NCBI RefSeq assembly: GCF_000092925.1
Contig: NC_014217.1
Span: 2,976,001 to 3,040,000 of the forward strand
Length of the DNA: 64,000 nt
Direction of reading: 5' to 3'
Origin: Ancylobacter novellus DSM 506
Lineage (GTDB): Bacteria; Pseudomonadota; Alphaproteobacteria; Rhizobiales; Xanthobacteraceae
The stretch's first letter is position 1, and the number at the start of each line of letters is the position of its first letter. Positions 51,804 to 61,666 of this stretch are shown here, one piece after another. The position numbers were made by a program, and so were the translations under genes. Under the pieces are notes generated by a model. The model saw only the letters and a program-made list of their open reading frames with translations. It was not told where the DNA came from and searched no databases.

Positions 51804-51846
51804 GAGCCGGCAACGGACAGCGATGTCAGGCTGCCCGTTGCCGCTC
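51804..51846 (-). other. Hairpin between binding-protein and ATPase genes
   Basis: GGCAACGG (51809-51816) pairs with CCGTTGCC (51835-51842), and flanking GAG/CTC extends the stem. There is no T run on the transcribed strand, so it is more likely an mRNA processing or stabilising hairpin that keeps the binding-protein message abundant than a full terminator. Confidence 0.55.
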
Positions 51847-51855
51847 AGCGGATCA

Positions 51856-52986
51856 TCAGCGAAGGATGTTCGCCCACTGCGTGGTCCACTCGCGCAGGTT
51901 GGCGAGGAAGGCCGGGTAGTCGGGCAGGAACAGCTTCGAGGGGTCCTTGATGATCCACTCGGAAGCCGAGGCATCGGCGGCCATCACGGCGTCGATCGCG
52001 GCGGCGGTCGGCGGCGTGCCCGCGATAAACATGAACAGCGGAACCGACGCCTTGCCAGCTTCGTCCGACAGAAACTCGTTCATCATCAGCTCGACCAGCT
52101 CCCTCTTGGGCGAGTTGGCCACAAGAACGAGATTGTCCGGGTTGATCAGGTCGGAATATTCCTTGCCGTCGGCGTTGATGGTCCAGTGAGCGTAGGCCAC
52201 CGGGATGCCCTGCTTCTTCAGCGCGAGGCAGCGGCCCTGATTATTTCCGACCGTCAGCCACACGTCGCCCGCCGACATCGCCGCATCCATGTCGCCGGAC
52301 GAGTTGAAAAAGCCATAGGCCTTCACCTGCGACGACAGCTTCTCGATGCTGCCGGACACGTCGCTGTAGCTGCCGCCCGCCGACAGCGCGATGGCCGGGG
52401 CGTTGATCAGCCATTGGGCCGCCGTGGTCGAGGGAAACATCACGCGTCCCGCCAGCGCCGGATTCGACCAGACCTTGATGTCGTGGGGCGTATCCAGCTT
52501 CAGCTCCGCGAACTTGTCGGTCCGGTAGCAGTTGCCATAGCGATACGCCATGCTGGGAATGCCCGCCTTGATCTGCAGGCTTTCCGGCACCTTCTTCATG
52601 TTGGGGATCTTGGCCGGATCGACCGTGCCGACGACCCCTTCCTGAATGCCACGCGCAAGGTTTGCGGAATCCATCAGCATCACGTCGATATCCGGATTGC
52701 CGCCGGAGGCGCGGATGCTGGTGATGTTCTTGGACGGGCTGGACGGAATCCAGTTGATGGTTATTCCGGTGCGATCGGTGAAGTATTTCCCGAAGTTCGC
52801 GGCCCATTTGTCATTGAACGCACTTGAGTATCCCGCGAAGGAGATGCTCTGACCCGCGAAGCGACGAATATCGCCCGCTTCCTGCGCCAGCGCACCATAG
52901 GTGGTGCCAAGCATCAGCACCACCGAAAGCCCGCGCAGGTGCAGCCTCGTCTTCGAAAGATAGGAAGAAGGTTTTTTGTCGTTCAT
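51856..52986 (-). CDS. ABC transporter substrate-binding protein, PotD-like (cargo 2)
   Basis: A 376-residue exported binding protein; LHLRGLSVVLMLGTTYGALAQ is the signal peptide, cleaved before EAGDIRRFAGQSISFAGYSSAF. Text such as DIDVMLMDSANLARGIQEGVVGTVDPAKIPNMKKVPESL and GDVWLTVGNNQGRCLALKKQGIPVAYAHW fits the PotD/PotF class. It is not close in text to the binding protein of cargo 1, so the two importers probably take different compounds. Confidence 0.9.
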   Translation of the reverse strand: MNDKKPSSYLSKTRLHLRGLSVVLMLGTTYGALAQEAGDIRRFAGQSISFAGYSSAFNDKWAANFGKYFTDRTGITINWIPSSPSKNITSIRASGGNPDIDVMLMDSANLARGIQEGVVGTVDPAKIPNMKKVPESLQIKAGIPSMAYRYGNCYRTDKFAELKLDTPHDIKVWSNPALAGRVMFPSTTAAQWLINAPAIALSAGGSYSDVSGSIEKLSSQVKAYGFFNSSGDMDAAMSAGDVWLTVGNNQGRCLALKKQGIPVAYAHWTINADGKEYSDLINPDNLVLVANSPKRELVELMMNEFLSDEAGKASVPLFMFIAGTPPTAAAIDAVMAADASASEWIIKDPSKLFLPDYPAFLANLREWTTQWANILR

Positions 52987-53025
52987 TGAAGTATTCCGTT
53001 CCCCTGCTGGTGCTTGCGCACGGTG

Positions 53026-53406
53026 TTACTTGGTGACGTACTCCTCGTCGGTCACGGGGCTCTGCCAATCGACGTTGCCGAAATGTAGGGCGATCTGGGT
53101 GACCAGGCCGGTCTCGCTGGCGCCATGCCAGTGTTCGACGCCCGGTTCGGTCCAGACGACATCGCCGGGATTGAGGATGACGCGCTCGCCGCCGCGTTCC
53201 TGGATCCAGCCCTCGCCGGAAACCGTGTAGATGAACTGCCCGCCCTCATGGGTGTGCCAGTGGGTGCGCGCGCCCGGCGGGAACATGATGTTGATTGCCC
53301 GCGCATTGCCGGCGTTGAGCAGGATGTCGGACCAGACATCGCCGGTATTGGTCGCCGAGCGAAGACCGGACGGCTCACCGTTCCGAATGGCTTTCCCATG
53401 GTACAT
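53026..53406 (-). CDS. Cupin-domain protein
   Basis: A 126-residue single-domain cupin. Motif 1 PPGARTHWHTHEGGQFIYTVSGEG and motif 2 LNPGDVVWTEPGVEHWHGA hold the His/Glu metal ligands. Such proteins act as small dioxygenases, isomerases or binding proteins. It lies 39 bases before the importer operon and after the oxidoreductase gene, on the same strand. Confidence 0.92.
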   Translation of the reverse strand: MYHGKAIRNGEPSGLRSATNTGDVWSDILLNAGNARAINIMFPPGARTHWHTHEGGQFIYTVSGEGWIQERGGERVILNPGDVVWTEPGVEHWHGASETGLVTQIALHFGNVDWQSPVTDEEYVTK

Positions 53407-53461
53407 GTTTGATTCCTTTTCAATTTTCGCCCCGGAGGGTCAGGCCCTGCGGACAGCCGAA

Positions 53462-55057
53462 CTAGTGCGTCGGGCGGAAGTCGCCGAGCATCTTCCGGCT
53501 GGCGTTGTAGCCGGTTAGACCGCTCATGAAGTTGCCGGGCCAGTTGCCGACGCCGCACATGAAGAGCCCCTCGATCGGGGTGGTGTAATTCGCGCAGCCC
53601 GGCATGGGGCGCGCGTCGAAGATGCGTCCGGGCACGATGTCGCCATGGGCGCCATTGCCCTCGGTCATGCCGTAGTTCCGCTCGAGATCGACCGGCGTGT
53701 AGACGCTGATGCCCTCGATGATGTCCTTGATGTTGCCGATGTTCCGGCTGAGCGTTTCGACGACGGCGTTGCCTAGCGCCTCGCGCTGGTCATCCCAACT
53801 GCCGTTGGACAGATGATAGGGCGTGCCGCGCACGCTCAGACTCATGAAGTGGCAGCCGGGCGGCGTCATGTTGGGGTCGGCCGCCGACGACACTACGCCC
53901 GAGATCGTCACATGCGGCGACCAGCGGCCCATAGCGGCCTCGTTGTAGCTCTCCTGCAGCACGTCGATGCTCGGCACCACGCGGAAATTGGTGCCGAGGA
54001 ACTGGGTGTTTTCCTCGTCATTCCCGGCGCGGTTGAAGCGCGGCGTGCCCTTGAGGGCGAGGTGCACCTTGGACGACGAGCCATGCATCGTCAGCTTCCG
54101 GGCCCGCTCCTCGATCTCGGGCGGCAACTGGTTCGCAGGCACCAGCTTGGTCAACACCGTCTTGGGGTTGATGTTCGCCAGCACGCGCGCGGCTTCGATT
54201 TCCTCGCCGCTTTCCAGCACGACGCCCTTCACCTTGCCGTTGTCGCAAAGCAGTTCGCGCACCGGCGCTTCTAGACGGATTTCGACGCCGAGGCTCTCAT
54301 TGGCCCGCGCCATCGCCTGCGTGACGGCGCCCACGCCGCCGATCGGCGACGCGTTCTTCATCATGAGTTCGTTGCTCTCGAAGACCACGCCGCTGCGGCG
54401 CATCGACTCTTCCTGCAGCGGACGCTGCAGCAGGATGTAGCCGCTACCGGGCGTACGCGGACCGACGAGATTGGTGGCCATCGCGGTGCCGGCAAGGAAG
54501 GACTTCAGCCACGGCGACTTCAGATGGCGGTCCAGCACGTCGGCGACGCTGCCGAACATGACGAGGTTGAACGCTTCCTTGTCGGCGGGCTCGACGAAGC
54601 GGGCCGCAACCTCTTCAAGCGAGGGGGCGGGGTCGTAGAACGACACGCCCATCTTCTTCGCCACGTTCTGATAGAACTGCATAACGTCGGAGAAGCCTTG
54701 CATGTCGCCCGGCTCCGCCAGCCGCTCCATCTCGGCGCGACGGCGCTCACGCTCGGGCCACATGACCAGCGCATCGCCATTGGAAAACAGCGTCAGCGAG
54801 TTGAGGTCGGGATGGGTCAGCCTCAGTCCGTGCTTTTCCAACTCCATGTCGCCGGCAATACGCGGATCGAGGCTGTGGCAGGAATTGGCGATGCTGCTGC
54901 CACGATACCCCGGAAACACTTCCTCGGTGATGCAGGTGCCGCCGACCTGATGGCTGCGCTCCAGCATCAGCACCTTCAGCCCCGCACGCGCGAGATAGAA
55001 ACCCGCGACCAGCCCGCTATGGCCGGCACCAACGATAATCACGTCATATTTCGACAT
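53462..55057 (-). CDS. FAD-dependent oxidoreductase, phytoene-desaturase-like
   Basis: A 531-residue flavoprotein. The dinucleotide fold VIIVGAGHSGLVAGFYLARAGLKVLMLERSHQVGGTC opens it; the C-terminal CGVGNWPGNFMSGLTGYNASRKML closes the FAD site. It belongs to the CrtI/amine-oxidase-like group (COG1233), but the setting of importer, cupin, amidohydrolase and aldehyde dehydrogenase suggests oxidation of a small amine or alcohol, not carotenoids (inference). Confidence 0.88.
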   Translation of the reverse strand: MSKYDVIIVGAGHSGLVAGFYLARAGLKVLMLERSHQVGGTCITEEVFPGYRGSSIANSCHSLDPRIAGDMELEKHGLRLTHPDLNSLTLFSNGDALVMWPERERRRAEMERLAEPGDMQGFSDVMQFYQNVAKKMGVSFYDPAPSLEEVAARFVEPADKEAFNLVMFGSVADVLDRHLKSPWLKSFLAGTAMATNLVGPRTPGSGYILLQRPLQEESMRRSGVVFESNELMMKNASPIGGVGAVTQAMARANESLGVEIRLEAPVRELLCDNGKVKGVVLESGEEIEAARVLANINPKTVLTKLVPANQLPPEIEERARKLTMHGSSSKVHLALKGTPRFNRAGNDEENTQFLGTNFRVVPSIDVLQESYNEAAMGRWSPHVTISGVVSSAADPNMTPPGCHFMSLSVRGTPYHLSNGSWDDQREALGNAVVETLSRNIGNIKDIIEGISVYTPVDLERNYGMTEGNGAHGDIVPGRIFDARPMPGCANYTTPIEGLFMCGVGNWPGNFMSGLTGYNASRKMLGDFRPTH

Positions 55058-55126
55058 TTTGTTCGTCTCAATCTCAGGAATGCCGCCGGAGCAGCCTTCT
55101 GTCGGAACGCGCGAAATTTCGATCGA

Positions 55127-55504
55127 TTACAGCGGCTTGATGGTGCGGGACGCGATCCGCCAGCCCTCAGGGGTCTTCTTCAGGATGTCGGTGTACTCGG
55201 CCGCGGCCATCGACTTGTCCGCCCGTTGCGACAGCGCCTTGCACAGGGCCTCAACGGTGCCATCCTCGCGGCTGGACAGCAGAAGATTGGTAATGTGGTG
55301 GCTGAGCGAGGGAGCCGGAAAGCTCCTGAACGCAGTCTTCAGTTCTTCCAGCCCATTCGCGGCCAGTCGTCCCGGATTGCTGAACTGGATGTCCTCTGCA
55401 AACAACTCGCCCATCCGGTCATATTCCTTGGAATCGAGGATGTAGGCGACCTTGTGGAGGATGTCGGTGATATCGGTCCGGTCGATCTCGGCAATGCGGG
55501 CCAT
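55127..55504 (-). CDS. NTF2-like (SnoaL) protein
   Basis: A 125-residue NTF2-fold protein: DITDILHKVAYILDSKEYDRMGELFAEDIQFSNPGRLAANGLEELKTAF ... AAEYTDILKKTPEGWRIASRTIKPL is the usual cone with a ligand pocket. Start ATG 55504 has GGAAG eight bases upstream; the ATG at 55522 has none. Family members are small hydratases, isomerases or dioxygenase subunits. It lies 69 bases before the oxidoreductase gene. Confidence 0.87.
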   Translation of the reverse strand: MARIAEIDRTDITDILHKVAYILDSKEYDRMGELFAEDIQFSNPGRLAANGLEELKTAFRSFPAPSLSHHITNLLLSSREDGTVEALCKALSQRADKSMAAAEYTDILKKTPEGWRIASRTIKPL

Positions 55505-55523
55505 GTCATTACTTCCGTACATT

Positions 55524-56288
55524 CTAGGAGGCTTCGGAAAACTCGGCGGCGACGCGCTTGGTCGCCTCGATCACAGCGGTCAGGCGATCCTGATCGAAAC
55601 GGTGATCGGGGATGACGGCGGCGAGGGCGCCGACCAGCTTGCCCCGGATGAAAACGGGAGCCGCGACCGACCATGAGCCGCCGGTGGATTCATGATGGCT
55701 GAAGCCGTAGCCCTGCGTCCGGGTCAGCGCCAACTCCGCCTTCAGCTCCTCGACAGTCCGGTCCCGCTGGCCGGGAATCTCGAAGCTATTGAGATCACCG
55801 AGAATGTCGTCGACGGCCTCGTCACTAAACGCCAGCAACGCCTTTCCCGCCGCACCGCGGTAAATCTTTCCCTTCTCGCCAGTAAGGCGGACACGCCGCA
55901 CCAACTGGCTGGATTCGGCGGAATCGATGCAAAGGCGCTCATCGCCCATTTGCACGAAGAAAGCGGATGTCTCGTCCAACTCTGAGCAGAGAGCGCTGGT
56001 CGACTCCGCCGCCAGCATCCGCAGCGGCGCCCAGCGATCCGTCTGGTGCAGCAGGGTCGTCAGGGCCAACCCTGCGACATAGCGGTTATTGCTTCCCTGA
56101 GCCGCGAAGCCATGGGTCACCAGCGTTCCGAGCAACCGGGACGCGGTGCTCACACTGATATTCGCCGCGGCTGCCATCTCAGAAAGATTTTTCCCCTTCC
56201 GATCCAGCGCGGAAAGCAGGGCCAGCGCCCGAGCTACGGAGCGCACGCCCGACTTGTCTTCACTGCCCGACTTGTCTTCATTTTCCAT
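55524..56288 (-). CDS. IclR-family regulator
   Basis: A 254-residue regulator: GVRSVARALALLSALDRKGKNLSEMAAAANISVSTASRLLGTLVTHGFAAQG is the winged HTH and the rest is the effector domain (AGKALLAFSDEAVDDIL, GYGFSHHESTGGSWSVAAPVF). The first residues contain an 18-base tandem duplication coding EDKSG twice. Start ATG 56288 is likely; ATG 56330 is possible. It is divergent from the aldehyde dehydrogenase and leads the minus-strand row, so it probably controls both. A loose TTCC-N7-GGAA repeat at 56371-56385 may be its site. Confidence 0.9.
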   Translation of the reverse strand: MENEDKSGSEDKSGVRSVARALALLSALDRKGKNLSEMAAAANISVSTASRLLGTLVTHGFAAQGSNNRYVAGLALTTLLHQTDRWAPLRMLAAESTSALCSELDETSAFFVQMGDERLCIDSAESSQLVRRVRLTGEKGKIYRGAAGKALLAFSDEAVDDILGDLNSFEIPGQRDRTVEELKAELALTRTQGYGFSHHESTGGSWSVAAPVFIRGKLVGALAAVIPDHRFDQDRLTAVIEATKRVAAEFSEAS

Positions 56289-56426
56289 GTGGCGAAAACC
56301 TATTTTCATTTTTAACGCTAAGAGCCTCACCTATGTCTTGTCAATCGATTTCCTCTCTACGAAAATCAGATTCCGCAGAGTGGAAACATTTTGATCGACC
56401 TGCCTATCAACGGAGCAGCACCGGCC

Positions 56427-57866
56427 ATGTTCGAATACCCCGACACGAAACTCCTGATTGACGGTTCCTGGTCCGAAGGCGCAACGGGCAAGACAGTCGG
56501 GGTCGTAAACCCCGCGACCGAGGCGGTCATTGGCCAGGTCGCCCATGCCAGCCGGGATGATCTCGATCGGGCATTGGCCGCCACCGAGCGCGGCTTCGCC
56601 GTCTGGTCGACGACTTCGGCCTTCGAACGGTCGAAGATCATGCGCAAGGCTGCGGAACTGTTGCGCGAGCGCGCGGATCAGATCGCCGCAATCATGACCC
56701 TGGAACAGGGCAAGCCGCTCGCCCAATCAAAGGCCGAGACCCTTGGCGCGGCCGACACGATCGACTGGTTTGCCGAAGAGGCGCGACGCACCTACGGACA
56801 GGTTATTCCCGCCCGCGCTGCGGGGATCACTCAGCTCGCGCTCAAGACGCCGGTCGGACCGGTCGCGGCTTTCACGCCCTGGAACTTCCCGATCAACCAG
56901 ATCGTGCGCAAGCTTTCGGCTGCGCTGGCGGCGGGATGCTCGATCATCGTCAAGGCGCCGGAGGAAACGCCGGCCTCTCCGGCCGAACTCGTCCGCTGCT
57001 TCCTCGATGCGGGCCTGCCGGCTGGCGTGGTCGGCCTCGTCTATGGCAATCCCGCCGAGATTTCCGAGTACCTGATCGCGCACCCGACGATCCGCAAGAT
57101 TTCCTTCACCGGTTCGACGCCGGTCGGCAAGCATCTGGCGGCGCTGGCAGGTGCGCATATGAAGCGCGCGACGATGGAGCTGGGAGGTCATGCGCCGGCC
57201 ATCGTGATGGAGGACGCCGATCTCGACCTCGCCATCCCGCAGCTTGTGACACACAAGTTGCGGAACGCCGGTCAGGTTTGTGTCTCGCCCACGCGCTTCC
57301 TTGTCGCGGAGAGCGTCGCCGATAAATTCATGGAGGGCTTTGTCGAGGCTGCCGGAAAAGTCGTGGTCGGCGACGGATCCGAGCCGGGCGTTGAGATGGG
57401 CCCGCTGGCCAATGATCGCCGGATCTTCGCTTTGGAAGCGATGATCGCCGATGCCGTCGATCGCGGCGCCAAAGTCGCTCTGGGAGGAAGGCGGATCGGC
57501 AGTATGGGCTACTTCTTCCAGCCTACCGTGCTGACCGAGGTGCCGACCGATGCGGCAATCATGAATGACGAGCCGTTCGGGCCCATCGCGATCATCAACC
57601 GCTACGGCTCGCGCGACGAGATCATAACCGAGGCCAACCGCCTGCCTTTCGGGCTCGCCTCCTACGCCTACACGCGCTCCGCCGCACATCAGGAGGCGCT
57701 GAAGTCGGTCAGGGCTGGGATGATGTCGGTGAACCATCTCGGTCTCGGCAGCCCCGAACTGCCCTTCGGCGGCATCATGGATTCCGGCTATGGCTCCGAG
57801 GGCGGCTCCGAAGCCATTGAAGCCTATCTCGACACCCGCCTGTTCACGGCAGCCAACGGCCAGTGA
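56427..57866 (+). CDS. NAD(P)-dependent aldehyde dehydrogenase, succinate-semialdehyde type
   Basis: A 479-residue ALDH. The cofactor segment [40 protein letters not shown], the general base E251 in [10 protein letters not shown], and the nucleophile C285 in [12 protein letters not shown] are intact, ending [17 protein letters not shown]. The text is closest to GabD-type enzymes. ATG 56427 gives the usual length; a TTG 12 codons earlier is possible. It should oxidise an aldehyde released by the cargo 2 enzymes. Confidence 0.93.
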   Translation: MFEYPDTKLLIDGSWSEGATGKTVGVVNPATEAVIGQVAHASRDDLDRALAATERGFAVWSTTSAFERSKIMRKAAELLRERADQIAAIMTLEQGKPLAQSKAETLGAADTIDWFAEEARRTYGQVIPARAAGITQLALKTPVGPVAAFTPWNFPINQIVRKLSAALAAGCSIIVKAPEETPASPAELVRCFLDAGLPAGVVGLVYGNPAEISEYLIAHPTIRKISFTGSTPVGKHLAALAGAHMKRATMELGGHAPAIVMEDADLDLAIPQLVTHKLRNAGQVCVSPTRFLVAESVADKFMEGFVEAAGKVVVGDGSEPGVEMGPLANDRRIFALEAMIADAVDRGAKVALGGRRIGSMGYFFQPTVLTEVPTDAAIMNDEPFGPIAIINRYGSRDEIITEANRLPFGLASYAYTRSAAHQEALKSVRAGMMSVNHLGLGSPELPFGGIMDSGYGSEGGSEAIEAYLDTRLFTAANGQ

Positions 57867-58874
57867 GCTAACGCCCCCCTTCCAACCCATCGTCCCGAAC
57901 CGCCTCGTCATATATCGATGACTGAAGGGCCGGCTGTTCGGGACGATCGGCTGCGCAATTTCCGCTTTTCGAACTGTCATTCAACGTCCGCTTCTGGCGA
58001 AACCATGAGCTCGGGAGCCGTGAACGGCACGTCTGCATTCGGGAAATCGCTAATCCGATCTCTACGGCCGAGATGAGGGCGCAAAGCGGACGTCGCTGAA
58101 ATGGCAGTCGAGGGTCAGCTAAGGGTCAAAAGCGAAAGTGTCACCTTAGCCGCAAGACTACAGCGCCAAGCAACTAGTCGAGCACCAAACCAAGGCGACT
58201 TCCCATACCGGACGCCGATTGGTGTTTCGGTAATCTTGCTCGGCGAATTCGCGGTTCGAACCCGCGGTGCGCTTTTTTTCTTGCGAAACCGGACTGCGTC
58301 GCCACCCGCGAGAGAATATCCTCGATGGCCTCAACCAAGCGGCCCTTTTCAGAGTGAAATCTGACGCCATGGAGAAGGCCGGGAACCGGAAAAGTGCCGC
58401 ATTTTCCGGCGGTTGTCGCGGTGCGCTAGAGGCCAAATGTTCGGCGATATCAATTACTTGACTGGCTGGCGGAGGAGCTAGTCCTCTGCGAACCTGTCTC
58501 TCCTCAATTCCCTGTTTGGAGAGAAAACAGGGGGCATCCATACGGTCCGTCGCAGGCGTTCTTGCGGGATAATGGTGAGGTTTCTGTTTGCAGAGAATGA
58601 GTTGCCGCCTGGGCGCCATTCGAGCAGCGGAATCCGAGGTGGGATCACAGTGCTGTTTGGCGGGATCGGATTGTGATTTGCCGGGACGGCATTGTCAGCT
58701 GCTATCAGCGAGGTGCACCTAAGCGACCGGAAGCCGACGCTCGCCGGCTACGAGGTGCTGCGCGGCGAGCATCGGGTGTTCTTTGCCTCGATGGAGGTGC
58801 GCTTAGGCGTTCGGTGCTGACGGATCTCTCCCGCCGAACAAGGCCATGAGTTGGTCGTTGGACCTTTCACTTCA
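57867..58874. other. Gene-poor region with remnants
   Basis: No gene is supported in these 1,008 bases. A perfect T-arm-like sequence (stem CGCGG/CCGCG around TTCGAAC) lies at 58250-58266 but no whole tRNA folds around it. At about 58690-58820 the plus strand reads LAGYEVLRGEHRVFFASMEVRLG, which looks like a fragment of a lost gene, possibly from a transposon. The region appears to be recombined scrap. Confidence 0.5.
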
Positions 58875-59480
58875 TTAGTCGTCGGCGTTGCGCCGATCGC
58901 GCAAATAGTTGTCGATCTCGTGCTCTCGACAGAAGGTGTCGTACTCAGCTCGAAGATCCTCGTAAAACGTCCGCAGTTGGTCGGTTGTCAGTCGCAGCCT
59001 GAAACACGCGCCTTCTTCGCTGTAACCATCCGAGTGGTTGAACGTACCCGTATCCACGCCGACGAGGATCTCGATTGGCCGCTTGAGGCTGCGCAGCTCT
59101 CTCGTCGACCTCGGATCTGGATCAGACGATGACGAGCTTCTGTGCCAGCTGATGCTTTCCTCTAACTCTTCAGGATCGAACGGAGAAATCTCGTTCGCGT
59201 AGACGGCGATGGCGACGGCAGGAGGCAGAGAGTACCAAACACCCGACTTACCGAAGTAGATAGCCTCGTGCAGCAGCGGCAGTAGGCTGCACCGATCAAG
59301 GTCACAGGCGCTAATGATGCCCTTTCGATCCGGGGGAACCAGGTGGTCGTCCCAAAAGAGAGCCGGATTCAGGATCGGTACATCCCGCCAACGACACGAG
59401 ATGTCATAGTGGATCCAGCCGGTATCGAAGTAGCTATACAAAATCTCAAGCGACAAATGGTCGTTGCGTAGAATGGCCAT
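58875..59480 (-). CDS. Unknown protein
   Basis: A 201-residue protein starting MAILRNDHLSLEILYSYFDT at ATG 59480; an in-frame TTG/GTG-type start at 59519 is less likely. It is rich in Asp, Glu and aromatic residues (GWIHYDISCRWRDVPILNPALFWDDHLV; GVWYSLPPAVAIAVYANEISPFDPEELEESISWH) and ends in a charged helix EYDTFCREHEIDNYLRDRRNADD. No membrane segment or known motif is seen. It resembles the immunity-like or orphan proteins common in island scrap zones. Confidence 0.6.
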   Translation of the reverse strand: MAILRNDHLSLEILYSYFDTGWIHYDISCRWRDVPILNPALFWDDHLVPPDRKGIISACDLDRCSLLPLLHEAIYFGKSGVWYSLPPAVAIAVYANEISPFDPEELEESISWHRSSSSSDPDPRSTRELRSLKRPIEILVGVDTGTFNHSDGYSEEGACFRLRLTTDQLRTFYEDLRAEYDTFCREHEIDNYLRDRRNADD

Positions 59481-59868
59481 GGTGGGTGATCTCGCTCGCC
59501 GAACGGCTTTGAGAACCAATGCTCAGTCATCTGACGAAGTCCAGCAGGCCGCTCGAATGCGGGGCCATCCCGCTCGCGCGACCCGCTGATTCGTGCGGAA
59601 GTGCTTCTCGAGCACCTGGGGCGACGGGGCCGACCGCAGATATCACGCGTTCGTGAAGGTGGGGGCAAGGTCGGCTTTTGAGGCCGACCTTTGAAAAATG
59701 GGTCCGTCAGCTTTGAAGGGTGCTTTGAAGAGGCCTTCAAAAGATCGCCATTTTTGAAATGTGGATTATGGGTATTTTATTACTGTAGGGGCGAGTTGCG
59801 TCTGCGCCGAAACATGAGCTTTCCTCCGATGCCGTCACCTTGAACCGGCGGCCTGGCTGGAGAACGTC
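59481..59868. other. Intergenic region with two inverted repeats
   Basis: No gene is supported here. AAGGTCGGC (59667-59675) pairs with GCCGACCTT (59683-59691), followed by TTGAAAAAT, and a second repeat TTTGAAG...CTTCAAA lies at about 59713-59745. The first may end transcription coming from the left or right. The last 90 bases are the leader of the ParB-methyltransferase. Confidence 0.45.
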
Positions 59869-61017
59869 ATGGCTCTCGACAGAACTTTCGCCGCCTCGAC
59901 GATCGAGATGCGCTCGATCGAGTCGCTGCGTCCCTATGCGGGCAACGCCCGCACCCATTCGCGCAAACAGATCGCGCAGATTGCCGAGAGCATCCGCCGC
60001 GTTGGCTTCACCAATCCGGTCCTGATCAGCGACGACGACAAGATCGTGGCCGGGCATGGACGCGTTCTCGCCGCCAGGGAGCTGCGCCTTCCAAGCGTAC
60101 CGGTGGTGCGGCTCTCACATCTCAGCGCGGATGAACGGCGCGCCTATGTGCTGGCGGACAACAAGCTGGCGCTCAATGCCGGCTGGGACCGCGACATCCT
60201 GGCGATCGAGCTGCAGGCGCTGATCGACCTCGAATTCGATGTGACGGTGACAGGCTTCTCTCTGGCGGAGATCGACCTGATCCTCGACCAAACGCGCGAG
60301 GCCGCCACCGAGGGGCCGGATGAAGCCGACGAGGTTCCGGAGCGGCCGGCTGTCGCGGTGACGCGGTCGGGCGATTTGTGGTGCCTCGGTCGCCATCGCC
60401 TGCTGTGTGGTGATGCCCGTTCCGACGGTGATGTCCGCCGTCTTACCGGAAGCGCGCCGGTCGATCTGATCTTCACCGACCCGCCCTATAACGTACCGGT
60501 CGATGGCCACGTCAGTGGGCTCGGTGCCGTACGTCACCGTGAGTTCGCTTTCGCTTCTGGCGAGATGACGCGCGCCGAGTTCACGAGCTTCCTCACGATG
60601 ACGCTTCAGAATGCCGCCTCGGTGGCGAAGGACGGTGCCATCGCCTTCGTATGCATGGACTGGCGGCATATGCGCGAGGTGCTGGATGCGGGCGAGGCCG
60701 TCTTCACGGAGCTGAAGAATCTGTGCGTCTGGAACAAGACCAATGGCGGCATGGGGACCTTCTACCGCTCGAAGCACGAGCTGGTCTTCGTCTTCAAGCT
60801 CGGCACCTCGATGAGTTCGCGCTGCGCCGATACAAGACGGGCGCGAAGGACTTCGAGTTTTTCGATCATGGGCGGCGGATTAACGCAGAGAACGTTGACA
60901 ATCAACGGCGCGCCACGCCGTGGCCCTAGGCGCAGGCCTTCTTGCTACAGACCCGCCGCCTTCCGGAGCGCGGCATTGATGCGATCCTGCCAGCCAGGTC
61001 CATCCTCTTGGAAATGA
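59869..61017 (+). pseudogene. ParB-domain DNA methyltransferase, C-terminus lost
   Basis: The first 145 residues are a ParB N-terminal domain (RPYAGNARTHSRKQIAQIAESIRRVGFTNPVLISDDDKIVAGHGRVLAARELRL), followed by an adenine/cytosine-N methyltransferase start with LWCLGRHRLLCGDAR and the catalytic DPPY at 204-207. Family similarity ends near residue 313 (RSKHELVFVFKLGTS, about 60808). The remaining 70 residues are frame noise, so the SAM-binding DPFxGSGT motif that follows in this family is missing. Methylation activity is unlikely. Confidence 0.82.
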
Positions 61018-61187
61018 TCAAGCACATCCCGGTCGAGCCGGATGCTCACCATCTCCTTGGCACCGGGCAATGCCGGCGCCTTCCGGGGTTCGTCGGTCGC
61101 CAACGGCTTGGCAGTTGCAGATTTGAATGCCGCTTCGGCGGTGTCGCGGGCAGAGCCGGAGAACCGGCGGATAGACGGACGACCCAT
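60945..61187 (-). CDS. brnA: BrnA-family antitoxin, orphan
   Basis: An 80-residue protein whose C-terminal EMVSIRLDRDVLDHFQEDGPGWQDRINAALRKAAGL is the BrnA ribbon-helix-helix (VxxRLDxDVLxxF...GxxxRINAxLR). BrnA neutralises the RNase BrnT and binds their promoter. No BrnT gene is found beside it, so it may be an orphan left by recombination or a regulator on its own. It overlaps the dead tail of the methyltransferase frame on the other strand. Confidence 0.82.
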   Translation of the reverse strand: MGRPSIRRFSGSARDTAEAAFKSATAKPLATDEPRKAPALPGAKEMVSIRLDRDVLDHFQEDGPGWQDRINAALRKAAGL

Positions 61188-61265
61188 GGTGCTGACCTAA
61201 CGTTGTCCGGTCGTGATTGTCGAGGTCATGCGCCAAGCCTGAACTCGACACGTGTCGACATCACG

Positions 61266-61549
61266 TCATCGTGCCTGGGCCGCGAAGCGCTCCAGGAGAC
61301 TGGCGGCCGTCCGGACGTCCCCTGCAATGCCGCTCTGGGCGGCACGGGAGAGGTGGTCGATCGTCGAGAGGACGAAGAGGCTCTGTCCGTTGGGGTGAAG
61401 GTGGCTACGCATTTCGTGTAGCCGTCGAGCAGTGTCCGCAGGGTCGTTCCATCCTGAAGATGGATCGGCCGTGGAAACTGCGTTCTCCAATGCTGGGGGG
61501 ATGTCATGTCGGTCGCACCATCGTTCACAAACGATAGTTGCCAAGGCAT
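61266..61549 (-). pseudogene. Small ICE-type hypothetical gene, probably frameshifted
   Basis: One frame gives DMTSPQHWRTQFPRPIHLQDGTTLRTLLD, similar to the start of small plasmid proteins of the FxxPIxLxDGRxLxTLxDA type; the neighbouring frame continues DTARRLHEMRSHLHPNGQSLFVLSTIDHLSRAAQSGIAGDVRTAASLLERFAAQAR. A single-base shift near 61430 would join them to about 94 residues. Either part could be real by itself. Confidence 0.45.
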
Positions 61550-61666
61550 TTCTATGTCGTTACGGCTGCATTCCTTCGCCAGCCGACGCGAGGAGCCAGC
61601 GCCAAGGTGACAGGCAAAAGATCGGTGGCGTTGAACGCTTGGGGCGAGATAGCCATTTGCCGTCTT

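Noticed and set aside
58250..58266. Possible tRNA gene
   Set aside because: Only a T-arm folds; no acceptor stem, D-arm or anticodon arm can be built on either strand.
58158..58619. Minus frame of 153 codons
   Set aside because: Similar-looking frames arise from conserved non-coding sequence near tRNA-like ends; no start site or domain is seen.
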